A DNA stretch of 64,000 bases from Norana najaformis (Eukaryota; Annelida; Clitellata; Crassiclitellata; Hormogastridae): the NCBI GenBank assembly GCA_964023275.1, contig OZ029927.1, forward strand, positions 23,946,980-24,010,979, read 5' to 3'. This document shows positions 51,269 to 63,936 of the stretch, piece by piece (position 1 is the first letter of the stretch; each line of letters starts with the position of its first letter). A model generated the notes under the pieces. It was not told where the DNA came from and did not search any database. It saw only the letters and a list, made by a program, of their open reading frames with translations. A program made the position numbers and the translations under genes.

Positions 51269-51799
51269 GACGAAAATGACTGTCATAACAAACCCCAGAT
51301 GCTGCGAAAAGCTTGCGGCCCTCTGTCCGTGATTTCTGAGTACCGCAAGGTCTTGGCAAGACCCGACCGGTCCGATCGAGGCTGATGACAGCCGCGTTAC
51401 ACCCGGGTTAAGCTAAAACGCCATCTGCTTTTGACGCGCCGCGGAATGACAGAACATACAACCCTTTCCAATTACGCTTAAACTCATATCTGTACGCAAT
51501 AAATCACTTCGGCACAAGTCCCAGACTTTATAACATTCGGGGCCGCTGCTCAAGAAGGTTGTTCTCCGCACCGTACGCCGATCCGAGCCGCCCGCGATCA
51601 GCGGAAACAACCCATCGACGGAGACTTATGAGGCTTTTCGAGCCGATGCAGCTGTTTGCCGGCAGCTGATCCTGTCCGACAGTCAGTAGTAATTTGTGGA
51701 AAGAATGGATGAGTGCTGTCCGTGTTCCAGATGGAAGGGCAGTCTTGAGTTCTAAACCAGACGTTTCCTCGACATTCCAAATCGTCTAAACTGGTGCCC
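51269..51799. other. Intergenic stretch, nothing recognised
   Basis: GC content is slightly higher than around it. Two short minus-strand frames (51413-51610, 51598-51780) show no recognisable domain. Confidence 0.35.
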
Positions 51800-51824
51800 T
51801 ACTTTCTTCAATGTTTCAATCCTC

Positions 51825-52085
51825 TAAACCCGAAGTATCCCTGCTATATCTGATATTTCCATCGAATCCGCTGCCTTCCCATTTCATTCGGCTTAAACAT
51901 AACCCACCCTAACAGATCCTCTCCTCTCTCTGGTCTTCTGGTAACCAGACTCTATTCTTTCCATGGCATCTCTGGACAACCCCTCTGACTTGACGCAGCG
52001 CTCATTAATAAGCCTGTGCTCTAAGCTTAGCTTTAACGTAGCGCTTTAGAAATTTCTCGAGATTACGATTACGAATACGAACCGT
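51825..52085 (+). repeat. LINE 3' tail, family LT3, copy 5
   Basis: cggcttaaacataacccacc, ctctggtcttctggtaacca, gcatctctggacaacccctc, aagcttagctttaacgtagc, gctttagaaatttctcgaga, then attacg repeats. Confidence 0.85.
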
Positions 52086-52523
52086 GTAAAGTTAAATTAT
52101 CTTCAACAAAAAAGTTTCACATTCCAATTCTTCTAGATTAGAAAGTAGAAACTTCTTCAGCACATATGGTGTCTGTAAGAGTTTTTCAAAGCCACACTAG
52201 TACCTGTAGTCAACAGACATTAGTGTTCTTCGAAAACGAAAAGTCACTGATAACATCACATCAACGTGATGTCTTGCTTTCAGCATCTCCGCATCATCTC
52301 TCAAGAAAAGTCTCCGTCTGCAAGTCAATCATTGACTTAAACCCTATGACCCACGTAACCTTTGACTTCTGACACACGGCACTGGCATCCACGGTCGGTA
52401 TAAAAATAACCACCCTTCAATTTCTGACCTATGAGTGAAAACCAGTCCAGGACACGACACAAATAGCTTCCTATGCATTTATGTTTATATATATATTTGT
52501 GGATAATATTATATATATATAAT

Positions 52524-52641
52524 CCAAAAAAGCACTAAGTATAAATATCGAGAGATATGTATTTATAAATACATACATAGAAATATATACTGTATTAATA
52601 AAAACATATCTCTCGATATTTATATTCAGTGCTTTTTGCGG
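52524..52641. mobile_element. 118-bp palindromic MITE-like element
   Basis: Arms of about 36 bp: ccaaaaaagcactaagtata and aatatcgagagatatgt on the left; the complement of acatatctctcgatattta and ttcagtgctttttgcgg on the right. The centre is AT-rich. No target duplication could be defined. Confidence 0.65.
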
Positions 52642-52655
52642 AAATCACCGCCTTT

Positions 52656-53024
52656 GAGAGTCCACAAAAAGCACTAAATATAAATATCGAGAGACATGCA
52701 TTTATAAATATATACATATATATATACAAATATGTATGTATCTATAATACGTATTTATATATTTACAATATCCAGAGATATGTATTTGTAAATACATACA
52801 CATATATTTATTCTATATATATATGTATTTATAATATGTGTATTTAGATATTTACAATATCAAGAGATATCTATTTATAAATACATATATATTTTATATA
52901 TCTGCATGTATAAATACATATATTTTTATATAGATGTATTTAGAAATACACATATATATATTTTATGTAGGTATTTAGAAATACATATCTCGATATTTAT
53001 ATTTAGTGCTCCTTGTGGGCCTCT
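52656..53024. mobile_element. About 370-bp palindromic element sharing the same ends
   Basis: The left end gagagtccacaaaaagcact and aaatataaatatcgagaga is mirrored at the right by tctcgatatttatatttagt and gctccttgtgggcctctc. The interior is AT-rich with atttataaatac repeats. The two elements are 14 bp apart. A third end-like motif, gagaggcccacaa, is at 53305-53317. Confidence 0.65.
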
Positions 53025-53074
53025 CACAGGTCACAATGTCTTCAACTATCTTCCTCTATACAGGCCATCACGTA

Positions 53075-53215
53075 CGTCAGTAAGTAAGTATAGTAAACAA
53101 GCAGTTTTGTAAATAAATAAGTAAATAAGTGAGCGAATAAGCAAGTAAGCAGAGAAGAAAGTAAATAAGTAAGTGAATCAGTAAGTAAGTAAGTAACTAA
53201 GTGGAAAAGTAAAGA
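53075..53215. repeat. (AAGT)n/(AAAT)n microsatellite
   Basis: Degenerate agtaagtaaataagtaag units. Confidence 0.92.
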
Positions 53216-53597
53216 AACATACACATCGATTATATATGTAATATATACAAACGAACTAAAAGCAAAATGACTGATAATCGTAACATATAAATATATGTTA
53301 TATTGAGAGGCCCACAATATGTAACATATTATTAATATGTTATAACATATGTTATTAACATATTAATCGTAACATATGACTGACAATCGTAACATATTAA
53401 GCAGTTGATGCCGTTGGCATATGCACCTCTTTGGAATAACAAGAAGGTTGATCGATTTCCAAGACACTAGACCGTTTCCTTCTCAATCCAAATTGTTCTA
53501 AGCTTCATTCATAGGCGCCAACCTACTTGCTTGCTTACTTATTTACTGATTTCCATATTCCTTTCTATCTAAAATGTCTGATTATCCTTCACATTAT

Positions 53598-53875
53598 ACA
53601 ACTGGCCCAGTTAGCTACACCGGTTAAAGCGTACGTCATTCGAGGCGCCTCTGTGCGAGAGGATGCCGGTTCGCAACCCGATATTAGCGATACTTTAGAG
53701 AATTTAAGCTCGGGCTAGCACGGTCCGTACGCGGGGACCTTAAAAGGCGTGATACCCATTCAAACGGGCAGCGGTGGTAAAGGATCTCACCCGATGAATT
53801 CATTGGAAAATGAGCAGGGTTGAGGCCATACGGTCGCTATAGAAAAACGTCTACATTTACATTTATTTAACAATA
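53598..53875 (+). repeat. SINE-D, single monomer with full head
   Basis: actggcccagttagctacac, aggatgccggttcgcaaccc (B box), ctcgggctagcacggtccgt, caaacgggcagcggtgg, gccatacggtcgctatag, ending in ctacatttacattt. With 6848-7110 it shows the tRNA-like 5' end of the family. Confidence 0.85.
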
Positions 53876-54009
53876 ACATATCAATATATTAGGGTTATAT
53901 TAAGTGGTGCTGTATATGTATGTGTGTATGTATGTATATATATATATATATCAATGTCATATACCATATCAATATCCAGTATCTACGATATGCTTTAGTA
54001 ATAAGAGTG

Positions 54010-54185
54010 ACAGTAGCTCATATTATTATTACTATTATTATTATTATTACTATTATTATTAATATTATGTTGTTATTATTATTATTATTATACATTTTTG
54101 TTGTTATTATTATTATAACTACTACTACTACTACTACTATCACTACTATTATTATTATTGTTGTTGTTATTATTATTATTTCTGC
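54010..54185. repeat. (ATT)n/(ACT)n trinucleotide cluster
   Basis: Runs of attattatt and actactact. The right end serves as the tail of the adjoining SINE-A copy. Confidence 0.92.
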
Positions 54186-54335
54186 ATTTATTAAGCGCTA
54201 CTATCTAATGACTAAGCATCAATCGACGGCGCAGAGCAGTTGTGAGTAAAGGTCCCCACACAGTAACCGTCTCAGAGGAGACTCGAACCCGGACTCTACG
54301 CGTTACAAACTAAGCGCTCTACCATGCCCCACCAT
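54175..54335 (-). repeat. tRNA-derived SINE, family SINE-A, copy 6
   Basis: Minus strand: tail complement tgcatttattaagcgctact, then aatcgacggcgcagagcagt, acagtaaccgtctcagagga, and the head complement cgttacaaactaagcgctct. Confidence 0.85.
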
Positions 54336-54829
54336 CCCTGCAGTGGGGTACAACTTCCCACTTCATCACTCCTCTATTTTCCCCCAAGGACCTCTCCCAC
54401 CCGCTGCTTATAACCACGAAATTTATGACAATCTGTTCAAAGTATGGGCCATAGTACTGAAAGATCTCTGCGCAGGCGACCGTAATGAAGCCTGACCACA
54501 ACTCCAACCCAATTACTCTTCGTTTCGTTTCCTTCACCCTCGCTGCCCCATTTTATTACAAGCCTAATGAAACCTTGACCAGCCAACTACGAGCGAGGTC
54601 GACTTCAACCACCACCTTCCAAATCTCATCCAGATCTGGCGCAGGTGGTTTTGCCAGAAATTAGCCGATTGGGAAGCGGTGGATGATGAGGCGTTCAATC
54701 TACCCAAAGGGTTCAAATTCACTCCTCCTCCCACGCACAGCAGACGATATTTCATCGGTTGGGGGTCGACACCAGCCAGAAACTGTTTATAGGCTGCAAG
54801 CTGGGGTAAGAACTGGCAAAAGGAGCGAC

Positions 54830-55125
54830 ACTACAGACAGATACACAGACACACACAGACACACGCAGAGACACACAGGCAGACACATAGTCATACACAC
54901 AGACACAGGCAGCGACACACAGACAGACACACAGACTCACAATCAAATAAAAGTACACAATAGGATAGAAAGAGATACGGAGACATACTGTACACACAAA
55001 TACTAGACAAACATAGGTAGACAAATATACACACACGCAGACACAGACAGACACATACACAGGCACACACGAGCAGACAAACATATACACGTACAGACAC
55101 AGACACAAATAATCAGGAATTCGGA
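54830..55125. repeat. (ACAG/ACAC)n microsatellite
   Basis: Degenerate cacagacacacagac units over about 290 bp. Confidence 0.95.
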
Positions 55126-55417
55126 CGGACACTTATATGGGGCTATGCATGTGTGTCTGTGTGTGTATGTATGTGTGTATGTGTGTTTGTTTGCGTATGT
55201 GTCTACACACCCATGCATACATGCAGAGACCATGAAACGGACGCACCTAGTCGTACAGACAGACCAGACAACTAGACACGTGCGGAGATTGCATACCTTC
55301 GAGGAGTGAACCAAAAATAGATCTAACGCTAAACACCTGCGCGTCTCTTTACGCTTTAACTTCATCGTTCGCTGACTGAGAAAATAAACGACGGACCTGT
55401 TTTGGAGCCTAAGTAGT

Positions 55418-55652
55418 CTGGGCCAAGTTTCTCGGTGTTAAAAAGTTCACAGATAACCAGGAGAAATGGTCTAAATAGCGTTGCGTTTCAGCCCAAACTT
55501 TGTGAATGAAATGTGCGTTGGAAGAAGCAATGGAATATAGTCTGGGCCAAGTTTTCGGGGTTAAAAATCTACAGATAACCCGGAGAAATGGTCTAAATAA
55601 CGTTGCGTTTCAGCCCAAATTTTGTGAATGAAAAGTTGCTTTGGAAGAAGCT
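55418..55652. repeat. Tandem duplication of about 120 bp
   Basis: Two copies beginning agtctgggccaagttt, each with cagataacc, ggagaaatggtctaaata, cgttgcgtttcagcccaaa and ttggaagaagc. Divergence is low, so the duplication is fairly recent. Confidence 0.9.
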
Positions 55653-55689
55653 GTGCAATTCACTGCACAGTCCTGTGCGTTATGTTTAG

Positions 55690-55862
55690 TTTTAAATTTA
55701 AGACTCGTCTGTTTCAATAAGTTTACCCACCGTAGCCTGATTTCTAATTACCCTAATCTATCTAATTTCGAACGGGATTCTCGCACGGGTTACGATTTTT
55801 ACCAGCGATACCTTGGACACTACAATAATGACGCTAAAGAAGTTATTAGATTAGATTAGATG
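55690..55862 (+). repeat. LINE 3' tail, family LT1 (divergent)
   Basis: Encodes FKTRLFQ near the start, then gtttacccaccgtagcctga, ttctcgcacgggttacgatt, gataccttggacactacaat, and ends in attagattagatta. Confidence 0.75.
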
Positions 55863-55949
55863 TTGTGCGAACTGTGTATGTGGAATCATTCCCAAAAAAA
55901 CGTCGATTTCGGCTCCATTTACGGTAACTCTGTACTCATTATAATTTTG

Positions 55950-56075
55950 TAGGTCAGGTGACGCAATTGGAGCCGAAATCTCGAAACAAATTTCAGCACA
56001 GGCGGGGATTTAAAACCATGACCTTGCGATCAACAGTCCAGCGTGCTTACCACTACATTATCGCGCTCAGTAACT
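55950..56075 (-). repeat. tRNA-derived SINE, family SINE-E, copy 2
   Basis: Complement contains gagcgcgataatgtagtggt and ggttttaaatcccc (B-box-like), then the shared gaaatttgtttcgagatttc block. Confidence 0.7.
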
Positions 56076-56448
56076 TTCACATAAATCGTTGATTCATTGT
56101 TTACCTCTGCCATTGCAATGCAACATGGCCGCCGTGTACATATTCAGAGGGGCGCATGCGCAATAGTCAGGAATAAGCTTATATAGCGCGACTATGTAGG
56201 CCAGTTTCGTGAATGGGTGGATGCTGTGTTAAACACGACTCATTCCCGACGCAGGAAAATGCCAGCGCTTGCTAAACACTTCTGGAATTCATTAGCTTCC
56301 AGACGAACGAATGGTCAAACAGATCTTCACTGGCAAACGGTGCAGGAAAACCTGTAGCTGAAAGTGGATATGTGCGCCGATAGGATGAACTCTTCCACCT
56401 ACGTCAACTACGCCAGGTAAAAATAGATCCAGACAAGGTGAGTAGCTG

Positions 56449-56646
56449 ATGGGTGGCTGGGTGGGTGGGTGGGTGGAAGCCGCCAAAAAATCCGGTCAGA
56501 TTCCGATAAGATTGGAAATAGGTCTTCTTGTACGCAGCGGTGTTTCGGACGAATCCAAGATAGAAGCTGACGATTCTTGGATTTCACTCGAGGAATTTGT
56601 TGAAGAACTGTTACAGCGTTGTGAGCGTGAGATCATTGCCTACTAA
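56449..56646 (+). other. Orphan open frame, 65 codons, function unknown
   Basis: After a (gggt)n start it reads KKSGQIPIRLEIGLL and DDSWISLEEFVEELLQRCER, a plausible acidic helical segment, before TAA. No family was recognised and no neighbouring exon was found. The ATG lies in the gggt repeat, so the start is doubtful. Confidence 0.2.
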
Positions 56647-56684
56647 AGACTTATAAAGGCGCTAGTCACAGACCAAAGCTACAC

Positions 56685-56820
56685 CATTCTATTCTGAAAT
56701 TCTATTTACTGCATAACTCTTAGTACTTGGGCTGACTTTTAACTTTGTAAAGCACCCTAGAAGTAGCCTGCTACTTACGATGCTATATAAATTGTCGTCA
56801 TAACAGTTACAATTACACTT
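56685..56820 (+). repeat. LINE 3' tail, family LT4, copy 1
   Basis: gaaattctatttactgcata, actcttagtacttgggctga, tttgtaaagcaccctagaag, gctatataaattgtcgtcat. The last codons (KFYLLHNS) match the C-terminus decoded at 59140-59460. Confidence 0.8.
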
Positions 56821-57164
56821 TTAAACCGTTCTCTTGTCTTCTTTGCCGATTGAATTGAATGGTCCTGCGGTGCAGTTCACTTTAGGACATCAGAATTTAA
56901 ATTATGAAAGTTTCAATGCGTGTTACATAACAGTTCATGAAATAATAATAAATTCCTTAGCGCTATTGATGAAATGTACCGTTTTCAAATTATCAGAAAT
57001 ACTTCATGTATCTATGATCATACGGCAAACACACATGGATACAGATATGCAGATATAAACACGCATATATATGCATACGCACACAAGTACACTCGTATTT
57101 ATCTGCATCCATCCTTCCTTCCTTCCTCCTACCTTTCCGTCCATTCCTCTATTGCTACATACAC

Positions 57165-57645
57165 CCAAATAAATACATACATAAATACATACCTACACAC
57201 ATGCGTACATACACACATACATACAAATAAATACATACATACATGCATGCATACATACATACATACATACATACATGCATACATACATACACAAATACAT
57301 GCATGCATATAATAATAATAATAAGACAATTTATATAGCGCCGTAACACGGCCGAGGCCGAAGAAAAGGGCGCTGTACATATACACATACATACATAGAT
57401 ATATGTATGCACACATACATACATACACACATACGCACACATACATACATGCATACATACATACATACATACATGCATACATACATACATACAGTACATA
57501 CATGCATACCTACATACATACACAAACACAAGCGTATATACATACATAAACAAACACAAGCATATATACATAAATACATACATACATACATACATACATA
57601 CATCCATCTATACATACATACATACATACATACATACACCAACTT
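57165..57645. repeat. (CATA)n microsatellite, interrupted
   Basis: Long degenerate catacata runs on both sides of an LT6 tail at 57308-57382. Confidence 0.95.
57308..57382 (-). repeat. LINE/SINE 3' tail, family LT6, copy 2
   Basis: ataataataataagacaatt, tatatagcgccgtaacacgg, ccgaggccgaagaaaaggg, cgctgtacat. Embedded within (cata)n. Confidence 0.75.
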
Positions 57646-57989
57646 AATAGCTTAATACTCTCATCGCATTGTTGCAAACGATCAGTCAGTTCACACAGTA
57701 CAAAACCCACCCGGGCCCTTCATACATAAAATCCCAACTGCAGGACCGGACATTCGGCTGCTGGTCCTGGCACCCATCTGTCTGAGGCATCCCAGCATCA
57801 TCAACCGCATCCTGCGCAGCCGCATCACTCATCACCTGGTCTCTGTCGCCAGATGGGGTATGCGCAGTAGCTGGACTTCTCACGCCGTCTCAACATCAAC
57901 AATTTATGCCACTCTTGATCCACGTGTCATTCGTTATGTGCTCGGCCAACAAACATTATATCAGGTCAGAGAAATAGGGTTCAAAGCTG

Positions 57990-58180
57990 TTCATATAGAT
58001 ATATATATATTACATTTGAATATATATATATATATACATATATGTTTGTATTTGAATATATATATATATACATATATGTGTATATTTGAATATATATACA
58101 TATATATGTATATTTGAATATATTTACATATATATGTATATTTGATTATATATATGTATATTTATATATATATATGGATT
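57990..58180. repeat. AT-rich tandem repeat of a unit of about 45 bp
   Basis: Repeats of atatttgaatatatatatat and acatatatgtgt. Confidence 0.85.
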
Positions 58181-58284
58181 GTATCTGCTGCCCAATAACC
58201 TCTTCAAGGAGCGGTGACATGGCTATCTGACAGATTTCTGACAGGTTTTGATTAAATGTTATTAAACTAGGTTATCTGATCTGT

Positions 58285-58680
<396 letters not shown>

Positions 58681-59134
58681 TAAGTTTTCCTTCTCTCTCT
58701 CTTCCACTCCTTCCTCTTCTCTCCTCTCCATAACATAATTTTCAAACTGGCTATAACTGGGATTCACAGCCATCTTCATTATTTATATAGAACCTCAGAG
58801 GGAATGTGCTTCAGAACAGTTTCAAAGTTTCTCTGTGCATCCATAAACAATAAGGAACGCAGTCACGGTGTAACTGGAGAAGGCTGTTTGTATAACCGAG
58901 TATCTTTGAAATCGTCGTGGAATGTGACCACCGTCCCAAACACAAACTGATATATACAAACTGTTACCGGAACAACCAACTCTTTGGCGACAGTTGCAGG
59001 TTGTATTTGGACCAACGCAGCCGTAACGGACGCCAAGAAAGACGTGTAAACAACAGATTTCCTTGTGAGCTGTTGCTGACTTTCCAGAAATAGCCAAAGA
59101 ATTTCATCCAGGGTGCGATTTGTAATAGGCAGCA

Positions 59135-59460
59135 GTTACTGTAATGTAATCTAATGTAATGTAATGACGACAATTGATATAGTATCGTAAGTAACATGCT
59201 ACTTCTATGGTGCTTTACAATGTTTAAAGTCAGCCCAAGTACTAAGAGTTACACAGTAGATAGAATTTCAGTTGTTTTTTAAAGAGGTTGACACTTTTGG
59301 ATTTCTGAATGCATGCCGGAAGGCTGTTCCAGTTAGGGCAACGACCTTTGGGGAAAAGTGAGTGAAATGCATAGAGAAAATGTATCTTCTGTAGATGATT
59401 GGCCCACTTTCTTCACATTCAAATCTGAAAATTGCCTCCAGATTTTTCACACTCTCCAGA
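59135..59460 (-). repeat. LINE 3' end, family LT4, copy 2
   Basis: Minus strand. It reads FHSLFPKGRCPNWNSLP, then NLFKKQLKFYLLCNS and a stop: the WNSLP...FKxxLKxYL signature of L2/CR1-like ORF2 C-termini. The LT4 UTR follows, ending in an (attac)n tail at 59140-59165. Confidence 0.85.
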
Positions 59461-59564
59461 AATATTTGACAATAATAATATTCTAGGGATCAAATCAAAA
59501 TCGAACAGTATATAAAAGAACGACCATTTTCCAGTTTTCTTGCCATATAATTCAGAAGTACTAA

Positions 59565-59875
59565 TCGTAAAGAATTTCCTTATTCTCTCAACAATATCAA
59601 GAAGTATTAATCACAAAGATTTTCCTTATTCTCGCCATAAAATTGAGAAATACTAATCATAGTGAATTTCCTTATTCTAGCAACAAAATCAAGAAGTATT
59701 AATCATGGGAAATGACCTTATTATCGCCATAAAATTGAGAAATATTAATAATACAGAATGTCCTTATTCTCGCCACAATATGGAGAAATATAATTGCAGA
59801 GAGGTCTGTTTTGACGCCAGAAAATCGAGAATTGTTAATAGTGTAGAAATCCTTTTTTCTCGCCACAAGAGCTGC
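59565..59875. repeat. Degenerate tandem repeat of about 58 bp, 5-6 units
   Basis: Units share ccttattctcgcc, ataaaattgagaaata and ctaatcataatgaattt, with insertions and many substitutions. Confidence 0.75.
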
Positions 59876-60325
59876 CGTTAATTCAAGATCACAGCAATTC
59901 TACCGAGATTCAGCTTTTAATATCCCTGTCGGTTTATTTATTTATCTGTCCGCCAGGTGTCTGCAGACCATTAAACTTCCGACTGCTGGAAACAGACATC
60001 CAGAGGCTGTGCCGTGGTCATTGTAAGACTATATCGACGGTGTTATGACTTAGTCCATTTGGAATCCCAGGTGGAAGAGCCTAACATTCCTTGGAAATCA
60101 GTGTTACCTCTAAGCTCTGATTTCTATTCAAAGTCCTTTATTTAGAATGGACAGCGCGCAGTAACTATTCTATATGCCTCGTTTGTAAATAGTGGGCGTT
60201 TTGTCTGTGTTCTAATAAAGATTATGCCTACTTACTTACTTAATGAGATGATCAGCGCTACTGCAGTTGATTAGGAGTTGCCCTGTGCGTTTATTTACTG
60301 AATATCAATTCATTTAGCGCCTTCA

Positions 60326-60512
60326 GGTTTGTGTCACGAAAGCCGATGGTTTGAGAAATTGCTTTGTAACTCGAGTATTCTGACTTGAGTCTCCTTTGAG
60401 GCGTTTACTGAGTAGGGACCTTGAGCAAGACCTTCACGTACAACTCTTCAGCGCCAAAAACTGATGCTCTGCATTCTAGATAGTGGCGCTCAATAAATGC
60501 AGAAATGATATC
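60326..60512 (+). repeat. tRNA-derived SINE, family SINE-A, copy 7
   Basis: The head is degenerate (cgaaagccgatggtttgaga). The body is clear: gtttactgagtagggacctt, gagcaagaccttcac, gtggcgctcaataaatgcag. Confidence 0.8.
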
Positions 60513-61069
60513 ATCACTTTTTATTTGTAACTTGTTACAAGCACAGGTTACTCTGCTTAAAGGTACTAACTTAATACAACTGAAATTATGCAGCTATCTG
60601 CTTACTTTATTTCAAAACAACTTCTCACACTTAAAGAAGCGCTATAGAAGTCTTAAGATAAGATTGGAAATCGCAATGGGTACATTTCACCTACGCCCTC
60701 TCCAAGCAGGCGCCGAACATAAGCTCCGAATAGGCACGGAGCTAATCAGGAACACGAGACGTGTGTGATTCAGCCACCTGGAGTATTCGACGAGCTCGGA
60801 GCAGAGGCGCGGAATGCGCAGCGGACGGGGAGATAAAAGAACTCGAGTGACCTAATCGGTAACGCAAACTGAAGCGGATATATGTGTAGTGACCGGCATA
60901 ATTTATAATTGCGCCTTTGGTCCTAACTACTCAGACACTCTCTAAGATTAGATCCTTGTTTCTAGATTTCGGCTCACGCCGCCTCTGTAATCCATTTCAC
61001 CAACCGAGCTCCCGACGATACGCAGTACACAGTGTTTTACAATGTTTATCCAAGCTATCAGTCAGTTTG

Positions 61070-61370
61070 AGTCATTCATTCATTCGTTCGTTCGTTTGTT
61101 CGGTCGATCATTCAGTCAGCATACCAGCCAGTCATCATAGTCAGTCAGTCAGTCAGTCAGTCAGTCAGTCAGTCAGTCAGTCAGTCAGTCAGTCAGTCAG
61201 TCAGCCAGCCAGCCAGTCAGTCAGTCAGTCAGCCAGCCAGTCAGTCAGTCAGTCATTCTGTCATTCAGTCACAGTCAACCAGCTGGTCAGTCAGCCATCT
61301 AGCCAGTCTGTCAGTCAATCAGCAAGTCAGTCTGTCTGTCAGTAAGTCAACCAGCTAACCAGTCAGCCAC
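61070..61370. repeat. (CAGT)n tetranucleotide run
   Basis: cagtcagt units, perfect from about 61140 to 61203, with degenerate agcc and gttc units around. Confidence 0.95.
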
Positions 61371-61867
61371 GCAGCAACTCTTCCAACCTTCCAACCAACA
61401 ATCCAGCTGAACTAATATCCTTGTCACACAGCTACCCACTTCGCAAGAGTATTTATACTATCGCATATGTTCAATTGAATCTCTTGTCGACATATCAATA
61501 TCCACATAAGTGTACACCGCGTACCTCAAGTGCAAAAACGCTGAGACACAAGACAGACAGAAAGAAATTGAGTTTGGGTCACTGACTCTTTGAATCCTAC
61601 GCCCTACATGAACTTCACCAATAAGTCCCTACTACAGTATTTCATCTTCATAGCCCATACCACCCACGTGGATAATACCCTGCATTGTTTTACATACTAT
61701 CTTACATGCTGCACAGATAATATATCAATTAGCTTAAAAGGGTAAACAGAAAACGCCTATTTACGCGTATTCCATTTCACACATAATGTAAGTAAGTAAC
61801 AAAGTAAATAAACCTTTATTAGCATCTGACAAAAGCACATGCAATATATTGTATGTATAGTTACAAA

Positions 61868-62150
61868 AAGTGTTCCATATCCCACAAGTGATACTTAGGG
61901 GAGGCGCCCATTCCCTTTTCTAAGTCCTTGACCCGGCAATGGACGAATCCCAAGGTCCTGGACACGGGGCCAGCGCATCTCAGGACTCGCTGTTTACTTC
62001 CAAGCTTACGCCGGTACCAAATTATACAGTTGGGTGACAGAGGCACGGTGTGCGCAAATAACTTGCCCAGGGTCGTTACGCGAAGTCGAACTCTCGACCA
62101 CATGATCATTGACTAAACGCGTTACCGTTAGACCACCGTGCCGTACAATT
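61868..62150 (-). repeat. tRNA-derived SINE, family SINE-B, copy 6
   Basis: Minus strand, full-length: complement of the end block (catatcccacaagtgatact), the middle blocks and a complete head at 62085-62145 (gaccaccgtgccgtac on the plus strand). Confidence 0.9.
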
Positions 62151-63200
62151 AAGTACGCAGTCTTTGTTATCTTCTGACAAGCGCCCATGCAATACTCTGA
62201 ATAGATTTGCATACATATTTAAATGAGATCATAAAGCAGGTGAATATAATAGACAGATACTTATGATTAAAGATAACTAAAAATACATCGATTCATAAGA
62301 CTACTTCCACACAGTTTAAATTTTGTTTAGATTTTCTAGATTTTTATTGTCTTATATTTTATTGTCTTTATTTTATTTGTCTTTGTGTTATTTGCCTTTA
62401 TGTTACAGTATTTACCTTTATTTTAATGTCTTTTATTTTAGTGTCTTTATTGTCTAGATGTTTTACATAGTTTAGATCTGTATATATCTGGTCTCTGTGG
62501 AACATTAAACCAGGTGCACGGTTGATACGAGAAAGGTATGCAGTTTGACCCTTGACACCCCATGAATATTCATGAAGGGTAATTAATTTGAATGCTAGGA
62601 TCTACATACTTTAAATGACAAGCGATTACCTTACCAGCACCTTCACCTTACCTTATCTTAGGCTAAATCTTCTTACCTTACCTTGCCTTGGCTCACCTTG
62701 TCCTAGCTTATTCTATCTTTCGGTTGGATCAAAATCACAACAAAGGCATAACGGCAGCTGTTGAATCGCTCAGATCCCAACGGAAAATAAGAATACAGAA
62801 AGTCTGGAAAACGAACAAAAAGAAAAATGAATGCACCTATCAACATCCAAAGGAAACGATTCGGAAAAGTAAAAAGCCGTTGAAACCGGGATCAAACGAT
62901 TCGGACAAGCGGAAGGCTGACGTGTCAATCGTAGGCTAAACAAATGACATTGTGATGCAATATAGGCCTATCTAAAAAAGAATTCTTCCTGCAAACCGAC
63001 GATATATCACAATACCTCAGAAAAACACAAAAACTGTGTAGGACCTACAAAGCATTGGTTGCAAACCTGATCTGACTGGCGTAAGAAACAACAGGAAATC
63101 AGAAAGAAGCCAATTTATATTGAAACGAGAACTAAACAGTAGGCAAACTGAGACTTCTTGGTAGCCGACACAAAGCTTTGGAATTCAAAAGCTCGTTTCA
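62150..63200. other. Intergenic stretch, nothing firmly recognised
   Basis: Includes ttttattgtcttta repeats (62335-62460), a perfect palindrome catgaatattcatg (62561-62574) and ccttacctta repeats (62625-62700). A Lys-rich open frame (62688-62939) has no recognisable domain. Confidence 0.4.
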
Positions 63201-63211
63201 GTTCTTCCTGT

Positions 63212-63432
63212 CAATTCTTCGATGTCATTCAGGTCCAAACTAAAGACGCATTTATTTCAACTTGCTTACCCACCATAGCCAGGCTTCTGGTTTCTCTGAC
63301 CTATCAGAAATCGACCCAGCTTCTCCAATGGATTATGATTTTGGATTGCGATTTTGACTTGAAGCGACCATCGACTGATGCCTTGGGCATTATGCTAATT
63401 ATGGAGCTATAGAGGTCTTTGGAGTAGAAACA
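63212..63432 (+). repeat. LINE 3' tail, family LT1
   Basis: Encodes FRSKLKTHLFQLAYPP-like residues with a stop. Then ctggtttctctgacctatca, cttctccaatggattatgat, cttgaagcgaccatcgactg, gatgccttgggcattatg and gagctatagaggtctttgga. Confidence 0.88.
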
Positions 63433-63772
63433 TGAAATACATGAAAGTTACTTAATTGTTTCCTCAGTGTTTCTCAGTTATTAATTGTTTCCAAATTCCT
63501 AAGCAAGAGAATTAACTCTGAGATTCCACAGAAGATAAAGACACATCTTCATGATGAAGCTTGCGTAGTAAATAGCTAACAAGAATGCAGCGGAGGACGA
63601 AAACAGGCAGAAAATTCATAAGAAATTGGAAGTCAACAAGAATGAATAATTAGCAAGCAATTTTAAAAGCAAACAGGAAATGAATAAGACGGCGATAGAG
63701 TTAGCGGAGACAACATAACACAGACCACAAAGATGTCACTGGTAACAACATAGTCAGTGACGATCATGTGGA

Positions 63773-63936
63773 GCACGGTAGCCGACTGGTTAGAGCGCTT
63801 GGCTTGTAACACTGAGAATACGGGTTTGAGAGTAGGGGTTGGAGAGTACGGGTTCAGGTCGCCTCCCGAGAGACGGTTACTGTGTGGGGACCTTTGAGCA
63901 AGTCATTAACTCACAGTCGCTCAGCGCCATCGATGC
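63773..63936 (+). repeat. tRNA-derived SINE, family SINE-A, copy 8
   Basis: gagcacggtagccgactggt, tagagcgcttggcttgtaac. The segment around the B box is duplicated (ttgagagtaggggttggaga, gtacgggttcaggtc). Then ggttactgtgtggggacctt and cagtcgctcagcgccatcga. The 3' tail is missing. Confidence 0.85.
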
